The position numbers and the translations under genes were made by a program. Positions 20,550 through 31,390 of a stretch of 64,000 bases of DNA are shown piece by piece (position 1 is the stretch's first letter; every line of letters begins with the position of its first letter). The notes below the pieces were generated by a model. That model was given only the letters and a program-made list of their open reading frames with translations, had not been told where the DNA came from and made no database searches. The DNA comes from Cercospora beticola (lineage: Eukaryota; Ascomycota; Dothideomycetes; Mycosphaerellales; Mycosphaerellaceae), in contig NC_088936.1 of assembly GCF_033473495.1 (NCBI RefSeq), positions 4,836,001 through 4,900,000 of the forward strand, given 5' to 3'.

Positions 20550-22070
20550 ATGGGCGCGTCGGAGTCCTCCGCCGCCCAGACTGAAGGTCACTTCGACGGC
20601 CGACCGGCGACCTTCTTCTACAAACCCGAAGACAGCGACGAAGAGGGCGGACTCGGTTACGTTGAAGGCTACAAAGTCTGTACGTATTGCTGTACAGATG
20701 GGAGTGCCTGACGATCATGGTTCTCACACAGTCATCGCCCGCCAGATCCTACCTCTCAATGGACTAAAATCTCCTCCAGAGACATCATCGCCTGCGTTCC
20801 GAAGCAAGGCGGCGCTGATGGCGATCACCATTTCATCTACGTAGAACAGAATCCAGGCACAGCGCAGGATTCCAAGGCATCGCCCGTCCTTTTCAGATAT
20901 GCGACGCTCAACAATCCGCCTCAGCCGCTCGTAAAAGACTTCGTGGCCCCTGCCAATGGCGCCAATTGCTGGGAGTTCCGTCAAGACCGTGGTGATTTGC
21001 AGCCCCATTTTCACATCATTGTGTCGACTGGCTCGGGCACTGGTCTGGCTCCGGACGTCTGGAAGCAGCTTGTGAAACCAGCTGTCGACCTATTAAGCGT
21101 GGTAGAAGGCAAAGACTATGTGCTGCATCATACAACCTCGGAGAATAGCGTGTCCGACCTGACCCGAGATGTGCTCCTGCCTAACGCAAACCTTGGGGTC
21201 AGTCAGGGGATCTTACTCATGAGCGGAGACGGCGGCGTTGTCGACATTGTCAATACGTTGCTTTCTAGTCAGCGGAGCGAGAAGTACAAGAAGCCTAACA
21301 TCTCACTTCTACCTCTTGGCACCGGAAACGCGCTGGCGAACAGTGCTGGTCTTGTACGAGATAACACTCTGGGTATCAAGGCATGGTTCCGCGGCGGCAT
21401 GAAAGAGCTACCTCTGTTCCGCGCAAGCTTCTCGCCTGGCTCCCGACTGTTATTCGATGAAGCTCGCCAGGATCGTCCACTCCATGTGGAAGACGGCACC
21501 GCAGTGGCTTATGGATCAGTAGTCGCCTCGTGGGGTCTGCACGCCGGTCTTGTTGCCGATAGTGATACGACCGAGTTCCGCAAATTTGGTGTCGAACGCT
21601 TTAAGATGGCCGCAAAAGAAGCCCTAGCACCCAGCGACGGATCTCCGCCTCACATATACCAGGCCAATGTCTCCATACAGCGTCCCGGCCAACCCGAATG
21701 GCACCCTGTTCGTAGCGGTGAGCACGCGTACGTCCTTGCTACTTTATGCAATCAGCTTGAGAAGGGCTTCACGATCAGTCCGGCTTCGGCACCGCTAGAT
21801 GGCAAGCTGCGACTCGTCCACTTCGGTCCCACGAGCGGTGAAGACGCAATGGCAATCATGAGCAAGGCATATCAAGGCGGCCAGCATGTGCATGACGAGC
21901 GTGTCGGATACGAAGAGATCGAAGCTTTGCGAATCGAATTCAACGAAGACGATGGTCGATGGAGACGAGTATGCATTGATGGCAAGATCATTCGAGTTGA
22001 AAAGAATGGCTGGGTCGAAGTTCGCCGTGGGCAGAGAGGTGTGGTAGATCTGATTGTTGACGAGGCGTGA
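20550..22070 (+). CDS. Diacylglycerol/sphingosine kinase-like protein
   Basis: Exons 20550..20683 and 20732..22070 encode 490 residues. The only frame-consistent donor is GTATTG at 20684 (the nearby GTACGT gives a stop), paired with CACACAG. The DAGK catalytic fold is visible: a VSTGSGTG nucleotide-binding loop, the MSGDGGVVDIVN motif (GDGG at about 210-213) and LLPLGTGNALANS (about 239-250). A lipid-kinase-like C-terminal domain follows, ending VRRGQRGVVDLIVDEA. The family phosphorylates diacylglycerol or long-chain bases at membranes using ATP. No transmembrane segment is seen, and the N-terminal 110 residues are an acidic, divergent region. Which lipid is used cannot be told from sequence alone. 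Confidence 0.8.
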
Positions 22071-22845
22071 CGCAGGCGTTTCATTCGAAAACAAATCTGG
22101 CGTATGCTTTCTGGCCCGCATCCCACGTGGCTCTGTCTGCGTTGCGCAACGCACTTTCGAAGTCAACCGGCTCCTGCACCGAAAACAATCATCACTCCGA
22201 GCATTATACATGCAAAGCACAGCACTGCCAGCACGCCGGAAAGCATGGTACAGCGGTAAGGCTGAGTCGTCAAGTGCAGTCTCCAGCTCTCCACAATCCA
22301 GCGCCACAAACACTAAATGCATCCGGAGCCAGTTCCAGACAAATCACAACCAACGTGGCTTGCGGAGTCGCCTTTACACTGCAAGCCTCACACACCACAT
22401 CTACGATACCAGATCCGATCTGGCAAAAGGACAACATCATCCCCCGCTATAACCAAATTCCAGCTCAGCCCTATGACCAACACCTTACCCAATTCGACCC
22501 TACTACCGCGCCACGTGCAAGCCATGCTGTTCTAGCATGCACCAGCTACCGCCTTTTCCCACCTGTAAGGAGTCTTGAGTCCTGGGCAGTGTTTGTGCTT
22601 TGCAGCTATAGTCTCGAGAGTTCAATGAGCTGTTGGCAACCGGCATGGCCGCGTTGCTTCTGCCACATGGCATGATGGCGTCTTGGTAAGTGGTCCAGGC
22701 TTTCGTGCAAGTGTATAACACTGATCCTGCACGCCCTTGTTGATCCTTTCCCTTCATCATCTCATAGCATACTCTCACTTCCTCAACCGATCACGAGCCC
22801 CCACGACTTCGGTGCGCTACAGCACTTCATCTCCTCACCTTCACA
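22071..22845. other. Intergenic, no gene recognised
   Basis: Tandem 3' UTR and promoter space between two plus-strand genes. Short frames on both strands lack motifs. The last 100 bp are CT-rich, typical of a fungal 5' leader for the gene at 22846. Confidence 0.5.
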
Positions 22846-24408
22846 ATGGAGTCCACACGAAATGCAGTCAGATCATTCCGTGCGTCAACAGCATTCATCA
22901 CATTCGCGATCTCATACGTGAGTAAAGAGTCTCGCAGCGCAGCCATCTGGCCCAGACCACACACTGACCTTGTTCCCTTTTCTCAGGCAATCTTCACAGA
23001 CCAATTCCTCTTCGCGGCGATCATACCTGTCTACCCTTACAGCCTCGAAGAACGCGTTGGAGTCTCAAAAGACCAAGTACAATTCTGGATAGCCATTCTG
23101 CTAGGCGTTTTTGGGCTCGCCAGCGTTGTCACATCGTTACCATGGGGCTGGTACACTGATCGAACGAAATCTCGCCGTGTGCCATTCATGGTCGGTCTTC
23201 TGGTTCTGCTTGGTTCGACTTTGATACTCTGGTTCGCTCGCACTGTTGCTGGCCACGTCGTAGGACGAGCTCTACAAGGTCTTGCGTCTGTCGTGGTCTG
23301 GACAAGTGGTTTGGCTGTGATGGTCGATACCGTCGGAAAAGAACACATTGGCGAATACGTCGGATATATTGGCATCGGCTTGAATGCTGGAAGTCTCATC
23401 GCACCCTTCCTTGGAGGAATCGTCTTCGCCAAATGCGGCTATCACGCCGTCTTCGGCTTGATCATCTCCATCGTCGTCCTCGACATCATCTTCCGACTCG
23501 TCATGATCGAGAAGAGATTTCGTCCCGATCCAGAGTTCTCTCTTTCAACGACACCCTGCGACATCACCCTCGAACTCGGCCACTCTGGCCAACTCCCCAG
23601 CGAGAAGAAATCCGCCCAAATTGCCATCGACCAACTCAGCCTCTCCTCCCAATTAACTCTCGTCCCCCACCCACAAACCAACGCAACCACAACACCAAAT
23701 AAGACCTCCTCCATCCCCCCAATCTTCCGCCTCCTCGCCTCAATGCGCTTCCTCACATCCCTCTGGGGAATCTTCATCCTCGCCACAGTCTTCTCCGGCT
23801 TCCAAGCAACCCTCCCCCTCTTCGTCCACACAACCTTCTCCTGGACCTCCATCGGCTCCGGTCTAATCTTCATCCCCTTATCCCTCCCTTCCTTATTCGG
23901 ACCCTACATCGGCTCCCTCTGCGACCGCCACGCGAATTCTTCGAGATGGTTCGCTGTAGCGGGATATATGACTTTTTGCGGAAGTTTAGTTTCTCTTCGA
24001 TTCGTGGAGAAGAACACTATGGCTCATAAAATCATGCTTTGTGCGCTATTGTGTTGCGTGGGGAGTTGTATGGCTTTGATTTTGGAGCCTTTGTTCAAAG
24101 AAGTTACGGAACGTGCGGAGAGGTTGGAGAAGGCAGACGGTATTGCGAAAGCAGCGAGTGACGACGCGAAAGCTGGAGATTCAGAGACTTCGCCAGGTTA
24201 TTATGGCTCCGCATACGCTTGGTTCAACATCGCGTGGTCATTTGGGAATTTCGTTGGACCGTTGATGGCGGGGATGATTATGGATCATGCGGGCTGGAAG
24301 ACGATGACTTGGGCTTTGGGACTATTGGGAGGAGTCAGTGCTATTCCTATTGGGTTGTGGTGTGGTGGATGGTACTTTGCTTCTCCGTCTAACGACGAGA
24401 AGGAGTAA
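22846..24408 (+). CDS. MFS transporter, DHA1/vesicular-amine-transporter type
   Basis: Exons 22846..22917 and 22987..24408 encode 497 residues. The 69-nt intron starts GTGAGT, ends TTTTCTCAG and is a multiple of three without a stop, so a retained form would also be readable. The spliced junction FAISY|AIFTDQFLFAAIIPVYPY restores the first transmembrane helix seen in SLC18-like and DHA1 drug:H+ antiporters. Twelve hydrophobic segments are apparent, with the MFS signature WGWYTDRTKSRR between helices 2 and 3 and a long hydrophilic central loop (about residues 220-290). Substrate cannot be told. The coding strand switches from strongly C-rich (23560-23935) to G/T-rich inside the second half. 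Confidence 0.85.
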   Translation: MESTRNAVRSFRASTAFITFAISYVSKESRSAAIWPRPHTDLVPFSQAIFTDQFLFAAIIPVYPYSLEERVGVSKDQVQFWIAILLGVFGLASVVTSLPWGWYTDRTKSRRVPFMVGLLVLLGSTLILWFARTVAGHVVGRALQGLASVVVWTSGLAVMVDTVGKEHIGEYVGYIGIGLNAGSLIAPFLGGIVFAKCGYHAVFGLIISIVVLDIIFRLVMIEKRFRPDPEFSLSTTPCDITLELGHSGQLPSEKKSAQIAIDQLSLSSQLTLVPHPQTNATTTPNKTSSIPPIFRLLASMRFLTSLWGIFILATVFSGFQATLPLFVHTTFSWTSIGSGLIFIPLSLPSLFGPYIGSLCDRHANSSRWFAVAGYMTFCGSLVSLRFVEKNTMAHKIMLCALLCCVGSCMALILEPLFKEVTERAERLEKADGIAKAASDDAKAGDSETSPGYYGSAYAWFNIAWSFGNFVGPLMAGMIMDHAGWKTMTWALGLLGGVSAIPIGLWCGGWYFASPSNDEKE

Positions 24409-25352
24409 GGTCTTGTGGTGGCAAGTCGTTATTTGATAGCGTTCTGAGCGAAAAGCGTCACATCAGTCGAGCGTTGTATTTGTCAATCGAGAAAACCTTC
24501 ATGTTCAATCTTGCCTCTTCCAGAGAAGTAAACACGGTACAGTTGAGCCTCACTGCCGTCCCAACTTTGTTGCCAATCTCCATCATGAGCAGGTTTTATG
24601 GCTTCCATCGGTAAGAACAGAAGTATGCATTTTTTCAGATCATCCATCTTCGAAAATTCGATAATTCAACAAACCGCCAACACCTCTTCCAAATTTCAAG
24701 CAAACGCCTCCAAACTCCACAAACATAATCAGAATCACCACAGATCCTAAATTCTCAGTTTCCAGCTCTCCTCACCCACATCTCACGACTTCTCCGTCAT
24801 CCCACCACTTTCTTCCGATGTAACCCTAACCCTCCACCCAAGCATCATCCAGATACTGTCTCACGCAACAGCACAAGACACCACATCTCGAACTTCATCG
24901 ACATCACATATGAAAAAGTCGAGATAAAAATTTGCAATGACCCCCATCAGCAAAAGAAAGTTTCCTTCAACTTTCATCCCATTTCCACGTCTCTCTACAC
25001 CCCTCATCAAAGTCCTTCACATGTGTAGACAACTAGTTCACTTCAATTGATACAATCTCCCTTTCCCTTTTCGCTCCTCAAATTCATGAAAATGCCGATG
25101 CTCATCCTCAAAAAACGACTCTGTCAAAAACGCCATGCGATCCGGTTCCCGGACCATTAATCTAAATGTTCAGACGACAGACTTAAAAAAAAAACCAACA
25201 CAAAAAGTAGAAAAGAAAGCTCGCCTCCGGGTCTCCTCTCGAGCCCGCTCTCTCGGAGGTCTTACACAATACACACGAATACAATATCCTCACTCCCTGC
25301 CTGTCGCGTGGAGCACTCGGCGAATCCCGTTGAAGGCTCAAGGGCGATGGCT
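24409..25352. other. Convergent intergenic spacer, G-poor
   Basis: This lies between the 3' ends of the MFS gene (plus) and sip5 (minus). From about 24640 to 25130 the plus strand is nearly free of G and rich in A and C. No gene or repeat unit is recognised. Confidence 0.5.
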
Positions 25353-27923
25353 TCATATCGTACCCACATGCCCATGTCCATGCCCATGATCCATCAACTG
25401 CACACTACAAGGCTCCTTATGATCTGGATTATGCACAGTGATAGCCTCGGGAGCAGGGGTAATGGCGTCTGTATCTGCCTGCTTCTCACTTTCCTGGACA
25501 GGTTCCACATAGACAGGAGGCGGTGCAGAACTCGACGATTCTCCACTATCGCCTCGTGATCTGTTACCTTCCCCAGGTAGCAGCGACGGCGAGGGCAGTG
25601 CGGATCCAGTAGGCGAAGGCTCCTTCAATTGCTCAGCGGCCGGGCTCGAAGAGCCAGCATGCTCGACATGTTGAGAGTGAGCCTTGTCGTCCGATTCGAT
25701 CATGGCTGTCAAGGATTGAAAATTGAGCATAGGCTCGCCACCTGCTGCGGCAGCTCCAGATCGTGAACTTGTGCCGTCCATCTGAGCGCCGCCGGTACTC
25801 ACGTCCAAGCCGCTCGCATTATGTGAAGAGAAGTTGGAGTTGGCTCCAGAGTCAACGAAAGAGGAAGCAGCGGACGATACTCCGGAGACGCCTGACAAGT
25901 CTCGAAAATGGTGCGTGGGACGCATTGGCGCAGGAACCGGGCTAGATTCCGACTCGAATCGCGCTCGCTGTGCTTCGAGATGCTGTTGTGCGCTTTCTGG
26001 CGCCGAGGACGCCGATGCAGGGTTGTTCAGTGTGGAGGAGGGTTCTGTCAAAGGATTGAATCCAGCAAAGTCCTGGGCGGGCTGTTTCCCTTTCCCTTGA
26101 ATCTCTTCTTCAGGTATCGTTGGTTGTGCGCCCAGGTTGCTCGTTGAGCGAGCCATAGCACTCGTTCCAGCCCAACTGCTCGAGCTGTCGTTCGTCCCGA
26201 CTTGGTACAACGAGCCACTTCGGCCACTCCTCTTAGCAGCTTTTTCCGCCTTCTTCTCATCCTTCTTGTCTGCCTTGGCCTTCTTCTTCGCATCTTTTGC
26301 GGCCTGTTTCTCCTCTCTTGCTTTTCGCTCCTCTTCCGCTTGCAGCGACAGCCGAATTGCTTCCATCATCATCAGATCTTCAAGATCTTCAACACGAGCT
26401 CTCCGCGAGCTGGTTCTGCCTCCAGCAATGTCGCTGCTGTCACCTTCTCGTGGGGTCCCACTTCCACTAGCGCTCGGACTGTCACCGAACAGTGTTCGTC
26501 GCCGCCTCCCAACGGCGAATCCAACTCTACCAGCTGCATCTCCTTGGTTGTTCAGCACGTAGGCTGCATTATGTAGCGCAGTAGCAGCAGCTGATCTCCT
26601 GAGCAAGTTTGCTCTTGCATCTGCAAGCTTCTTGGCCCAGTCCGGCCGGACTCTGTCCGTTGTGACCACATTTGGCGCATTCGCGGACAGAGATGTAGCT
26701 CTACGACGCCCTGTCTGCGCTTGCAGTGATGTGGATGATGACATAGCTGAAGCGTGCGGCTTCAAGCTCCCGTTCGGTTGATTTGCGTAAGCCAGACCTC
26801 TTCGGAAAGACGGTGGCTCGTAAGTCACACCGAACTGTGGTGTCACGCAGAACGGACATGCTGCTTCTTCCGACACCAGTTGTTCTGCTTCTTCCTCTGG
26901 CGGCCGCTGCTGGCCCGGCTGCTCATGCTCCGGTGGATGCGGATCCGGTCGCTTGATCTGGACGAAGCACTCCGAACAAATGGGCTGGTCGCAGCATCGA
27001 GTGTGGTTCAGGTAGGGAGGATAGTACATGAAGCAAATGGGACATTCGAGGACATCCTTGTAGAGGTAAGCTTCAAGCGGTTGGCCATTAACGTTGGGAT
27101 CGTTCGGCAGCTTCACTTCTTGAGGGGTCGAATCTGGTGATTGACTTTTGTTCCCGCTCGCGAGAGATGCGAGCGTCTTAGCACGCCCTCGGAGCAGTGA
27201 CGTGCCTTGGCCGGTGGGAGAGGAGGGACCAGAATTCGTCGAGAATGCCGGATGTGACGCTGATAAGGACGTCGATCTGTCCGACTGATATGACTGTGAT
27301 CGGCCTGTGATGGGGACTGTCAAGCTGTTGACGTTGATTTCGGACGAGCGCGCATCGTTGGAGGCCTGCGAAGTGCTTCTTGCCATCTCTGCAGGCACTT
27401 CATCTGCAGCGGGGATCGGCAGTCCTCGTGCAGCTGCAACCAGCTGTGCTTCTGTCCATGAGTCGGAGTGATCATCGAGTCCCTTCCAGAACGGAGCCAG
27501 TCTCCGCTCAATCTGCAGCTGTCTCACGACCTGCTTGTTGAAGTCCTCGACGCCGACGTACACGCCCAATGTCACCAAATACCCGCCATCAACATGCTCT
27601 TCCCGCATACTGCGTTCCCGCTCTTTGATCCGCGCCTGCCGTTCGCGTTCTGCCCGTCGTGCTTCCCGCTCCTGCTTCGTCTCCCGGGGACGGTCTGCCT
27701 GTGCAGAATCGGCCTCATCTCGATCTCCCCGCACTATCCGAAGGAGGGATAGATTATTGCTGCTGCCCCGCGCGCTCGTGTTGCCATTACTTCGAACATA
27801 TACTCGCCCGGCGGATCGTTCTGTCGAAGCTTGCTGTGAAGGTGGCGCCGTGGCGCTGGCATTTTGTCTGTCGCCAGCCGGTCTCCCGGCCTTGCGCTCG
27901 TCTTTGGATGAGCTGTTGCCCAT
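25353..27923 (-). CDS. sip5: Sip5-like RING protein
   Basis: A single exon encodes 856 residues. The N-terminus MGNSSSKDER fits an N-myristoylation site (Gly2, Ser6). Residues about 80-110 are a charged helix. A YLVTLGVYVGVEDFN block and a KDVLECPICFMYYPPYLN block followed by CCDQPICSECF define the Sip5 RING-like domain (about 291-360), closing with ACPFCVTPQFGV and YEPP. The domain is split by an acidic Pro/Glu insert. The C-terminal half is disordered, with an UIM-like patch (LMMMEAIRLSLQAEEE) and a Lys-rich coiled coil. Yeast Sip5 bridges Snf1 kinase and Glc7 phosphatase in glucose signalling, which is family knowledge. The protein ends in a His-rich stretch (DHGHGHGHVG). Confidence 0.88.
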   Translation of the reverse strand: MGNSSSKDERKAGRPAGDRQNASATAPPSQQASTERSAGRVYVRSNGNTSARGSSNNLSLLRIVRGDRDEADSAQADRPRETKQEREARRAERERQARIKERERSMREEHVDGGYLVTLGVYVGVEDFNKQVVRQLQIERRLAPFWKGLDDHSDSWTEAQLVAAARGLPIPAADEVPAEMARSTSQASNDARSSEINVNSLTVPITGRSQSYQSDRSTSLSASHPAFSTNSGPSSPTGQGTSLLRGRAKTLASLASGNKSQSPDSTPQEVKLPNDPNVNGQPLEAYLYKDVLECPICFMYYPPYLNHTRCCDQPICSECFVQIKRPDPHPPEHEQPGQQRPPEEEAEQLVSEEAACPFCVTPQFGVTYEPPSFRRGLAYANQPNGSLKPHASAMSSSTSLQAQTGRRRATSLSANAPNVVTTDRVRPDWAKKLADARANLLRRSAAATALHNAAYVLNNQGDAAGRVGFAVGRRRRTLFGDSPSASGSGTPREGDSSDIAGGRTSSRRARVEDLEDLMMMEAIRLSLQAEEERKAREEKQAAKDAKKKAKADKKDEKKAEKAAKRSGRSGSLYQVGTNDSSSSWAGTSAMARSTSNLGAQPTIPEEEIQGKGKQPAQDFAGFNPLTEPSSTLNNPASASSAPESAQQHLEAQRARFESESSPVPAPMRPTHHFRDLSGVSGVSSAASSFVDSGANSNFSSHNASGLDVSTGGAQMDGTSSRSGAAAAGGEPMLNFQSLTAMIESDDKAHSQHVEHAGSSSPAAEQLKEPSPTGSALPSPSLLPGEGNRSRGDSGESSSSAPPPVYVEPVQESEKQADTDAITPAPEAITVHNPDHKEPCSVQLMDHGHGHGHVGTI

Positions 27924-28843
27924 GATGAAGTGACCGGAACTCCGCGCTTGCCGTTCTCAGCGCAGCATCCAGTTGATATTCGCGGGGCGCATTGGGCTGT
28001 CACCGGGATGGGTGCGGTCGTGGTGAATAGCTCGCCCGGGCAAGCAGAGTAGCACGGCGGTGGCCAAGGCAGCCGTTTGGTAGTTCCCTGTCGGTCGAGG
28101 TTTAGAGCACGTGAGGTGGGCAGCACGACGCGGTGAATGGTGTTTCGTTGTGGTATATGAGGGGCGATGCCGGCCGGTGGTGTTTCAGTGAGAGCGATAC
28201 ACGGCGCACTAAGTTGTCGGCCAAGGATGGTGGGAGTGGGGGAAAGAATGGTCCGTAACCATGCGAAGTTGGCAGAAGTGTTTTCGATGTCGTCGTCGTG
28301 GTTGTTGGGCCGCGAAGATCTCATAAGCCGCCGGACACGTCGGAGTCGCAGCAGCAGCAACAGCAGCAGCACAGCAGCCGCATAGTCACCTCTGGCGTCA
28401 TGCATGCAGCGACGACCTCCGCTAAACCAGAGCTTCGTCAGCGACAAGCTCGACACCTGCACGTGAAAATGCTACTGTCCCCATCCTGTTTCACAGTGCT
28501 GCGATGGTCGGGACGGCAAACACTTCATCAGACAGCATGGGAATGCCCAACAGAGCCGCAGAGCGCGCATGGCGGCACTCGCGCGAGCAATATGCGTTTC
28601 GTCTGGTCATCTTTAACACAAATCATCGATAGCCACCATGCTTCATGTCAGCGTGAGCCGCCTGTCTATACAACCATTCAAACTCTCCCCACCTCCATGT
28701 ACGGACTCCATGCTATACCCGGCCCTGATAGATCGGGGTTTAAAATTTTCAATGCGCCAAAATATGCACCAGAAATCATCCCATCATCAACATTCGCATA
28801 CCACATGATGACATCGATATGTCTCGCATCGCAGCAGTTCTCG
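27924..28843. other. Intergenic with a CAG microsatellite
   Basis: Promoter side of sip5 and 3' side of the aldo-keto reductase gene. A CAG-rich run lies at 28344..28380. Open frames here are antisense or composition-driven. Confidence 0.5.
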
Positions 28844-30148
28844 CTAGCGAAGAGCCAGAGTTGCATCATTGGGGTAGGGTATCTCATGTGGCGGCGGAGA
28901 TGCAGCAGGGGTGAATGGGGCATCCGCGGCAACTTCGGGCTGCAAAAGTCGTCCATCATCTTGCTTTCTTGCGCGCTTGTTCACAAAGCCTGCGCCCGGA
29001 CTATCCCAACAAAAGTCCAGATATTCGTCGAGATGCTCTTGGATGCCATCTGCCAGAATCTGCACTGCTCGTCGTCGATTGATGCTCCATTCGTGGTCGC
29101 GACTCCATCGTCCCGCGAGACGAGCAGTTTCGGCGCCGTTCTCGAGCCCATCCAAGATACTACGCCACACGCGCATCGTCTTGTCGAGCTCGCTTGCCTT
29201 ACTGACGCCCATGACCGACACTCCCAATCGATTCCCTCCAACCTGCTCATTCGACTCACGCTGCCACGGCACTCCCGAAGCAGGATCACCTCTCGATCCC
29301 ACCTCCGCCCCAATCTTCAACCAACTCTCCAACGCATACCGAATAGCAACAACCTCCATCCTCTCATCATATCGATCACAAAAATCACTCGCCCTCTTCA
29401 CAGCCGCCCTCATTCCATCGCTCGCAGGATGCCAATCCCCCATACTCCCCAACGGCACACCCTCCCTCCTCAACAACCCCATCCCCAGCGGCGACGCATT
29501 CGGCACAACATCCACCCCCGCCTCCCTCAACTCCTTCATCCCCTGCGTAGCCAACAACTGATTCTGCAACGTAAAATTCGCATACGACATCACCGCATCC
29601 AACGGCTCCCCAGTCTCTCTGAGCACCCTCTTCGCAATCCCACAAAGCACAGGAAGCGGGTATCCCGAAATTCCAATATATTTAATCGTCCCTTCCTCAT
29701 CTCTTATCCTCCTCAACTCTCTAATTGCCTCCATCGCCTCATCCTCACTCACAAATTCCACATCGTGACAATATACCAAATCCAAATACTCGCTCTTTAG
29801 TCTCTTCAAACTTCGTTGTATACTCTGATAAACCCATTCTTTCGAATAATCGAATTCATCGCTCGCGATCCGTCCGACTTTCGTAATGAGGAAGAAGTCT
29901 TGTCGAGGGAAATTCTCGCGTACGAAGGAGGAGTCGAGTGCGGAGCCGAGAATTTCTTCGGATGGGCCGTAGTAGGGCGAGGTGTCGAAGGCGCGGATGC
30001 CGTATTCGAGTGCTTTGTGGACGAGGCCTGTGGTGTCGAGTTCGTAGGGGTCGGGATTGTATTGGTAGTTGAAGGTTGCGGTGCCGAAGATGAGTGGGGG
30101 GAGGACGTCGGAGAGGCGTTGTCGCGACGAGGTTTGGAGGGTGGTCAT
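28844..30148 (-). CDS. ara2: D-arabinose 1-dehydrogenase (Ara2-type aldo-keto reductase)
   Basis: A single exon encodes 434 residues of an aldo-keto reductase barrel. Visible catalytic residues are Asp55 and a Tyr at 59/60 (FDTSPYYGPSEEILG), Lys90 (LITKVGR) and His128 (LDLVYCHDVEF). The GISGYPLPVL and SPLGMGLL blocks are typical of the Ara2 and L-galactose dehydrogenase branch, which oxidises D-arabinose to the lactone in D-erythroascorbate synthesis using NAD(P). The protein is about 100 residues longer than yeast Ara2 at the C-terminus, where a charged tail (VNKRARKQDDGRL) is likely disordered. Coding-strand base composition flips near 29850 from C-rich to G-rich. Substrate choice within this branch is inference. 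Confidence 0.82.
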   Translation of the reverse strand: MTTLQTSSRQRLSDVLPPLIFGTATFNYQYNPDPYELDTTGLVHKALEYGIRAFDTSPYYGPSEEILGSALDSSFVRENFPRQDFFLITKVGRIASDEFDYSKEWVYQSIQRSLKRLKSEYLDLVYCHDVEFVSEDEAMEAIRELRRIRDEEGTIKYIGISGYPLPVLCGIAKRVLRETGEPLDAVMSYANFTLQNQLLATQGMKELREAGVDVVPNASPLGMGLLRREGVPLGSMGDWHPASDGMRAAVKRASDFCDRYDERMEVVAIRYALESWLKIGAEVGSRGDPASGVPWQRESNEQVGGNRLGVSVMGVSKASELDKTMRVWRSILDGLENGAETARLAGRWSRDHEWSINRRRAVQILADGIQEHLDEYLDFCWDSPGAGFVNKRARKQDDGRLLQPEVAADAPFTPAASPPPHEIPYPNDATLALR

Positions 30149-31390
30149 TTTTGTGGTCGCGTCGCGGAGTGGAGAAGTAGGTTGGAGAGAGAGAGGAAGG
30201 AGGGCCGGGCACTTTCTTTGAGTAAATGTGTATGCGCGCGATCGCGCGGCGTTTTACGCCCGTCGCGAGAATGGAGTTGTTCTAGCTCGGTAACTAGAGA
30301 GAAACTGGCGTCTCGAACGGTGATGATACGCGGTACTTGCACGCGTGCCAATGGAGGACGGGAGACGAGACCAAGCAAGTAAAATCCACCTTCCTCTTTC
30401 AAACCGCAACAATGATTCTCATCGCATAGTCAGAATATTCTGACAGAAGAGAAGAAGAAGAACCACATCAAACATCTTCGGCTATCTCAGTCACGCAATA
30501 CCGTAAATAGTAGTGCAGGTTGTAGTAATGCAAATCCCAAATCAGCTCCAAGATCAACAACAACAATCTTGAAGTCATCGAAGCCAAAAACGTGCTTGCG
30601 CCGGGGGTCAACCAATTCTAAAATCCGAGAGCAAGAAAATCGTCCGATACGCTCACGCTTCAGCCTTCCTCATCCCCCCGCCAGGCTGCAAGAGCATTAG
30701 TCAGTTCCAGCGTAGCTTGTTCGGCAAGATAGTACGACCGGTTCTGCCACTTCGTACGGAAGAGAAACTCCTGTTCTGCTATGATAGCTCTCGGAAGGAA
30801 CGAAAGCTGTGCGATGCACGTTCCGCGCACCCGTTACTGATAGGTGCCGACAACGACGCAAAGGAACAACGACCCGACGAACCGCTGTCAAAGTTCTTCA
30901 CCTCCCTCTTCTGCAACTCTGCACAGCTGCACAGCAATCTGCAAATCTGCAAGCAGCTGCACTGTGCACAAGTCTCTGCAACTTCTATGACGAGTCTCCA
31001 CAGCAAGGATCGAAATCTAGATTCGGGCCGGGTTATCGCAGTCCACTTCCGGTGCATCTGGCTTCTAGCTTTTCTAGAAGGTTGGCAGGGCAAATTTTCA
31101 TTGGTAAGAGCGGCAATTGCGTGATCTTGGTTCCTTCATAAGATCGGCTAAAGTGGACATTTTATGTGTACGCTTCACACTTTACATGTGGAGGGAAGTG
31201 GTTGGATTTCTTGATATAAAGCAGATGCAGATGCCTTTGCAGGTAAGTTAGGATCGAGAAGACATGAAAGGAGAATTTGGTTTATATCATCAGCCAAATG
31301 CATACTTTGTTGCTCGAAATAGCCACTGCTACGATCCATATCGACTGACAGCAGGATGGAAAATTATCGAGATGTTATGCAATGCAATAC
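30149..31390. other. Intergenic with a CTGCA-rich patch
   Basis: No gene is recognised. Between 30911 and 30982 CTGCA occurs seven times at irregular spacing. The remaining frames are short and overlap on both strands. Confidence 0.5.

Noticed and set aside
28298..29800. 500-codon plus-strand open frame
   Set aside because: It is antisense to ara2 over most of its length and consists of low-complexity His/Arg/Pro text caused by the skewed composition of the opposite strand.
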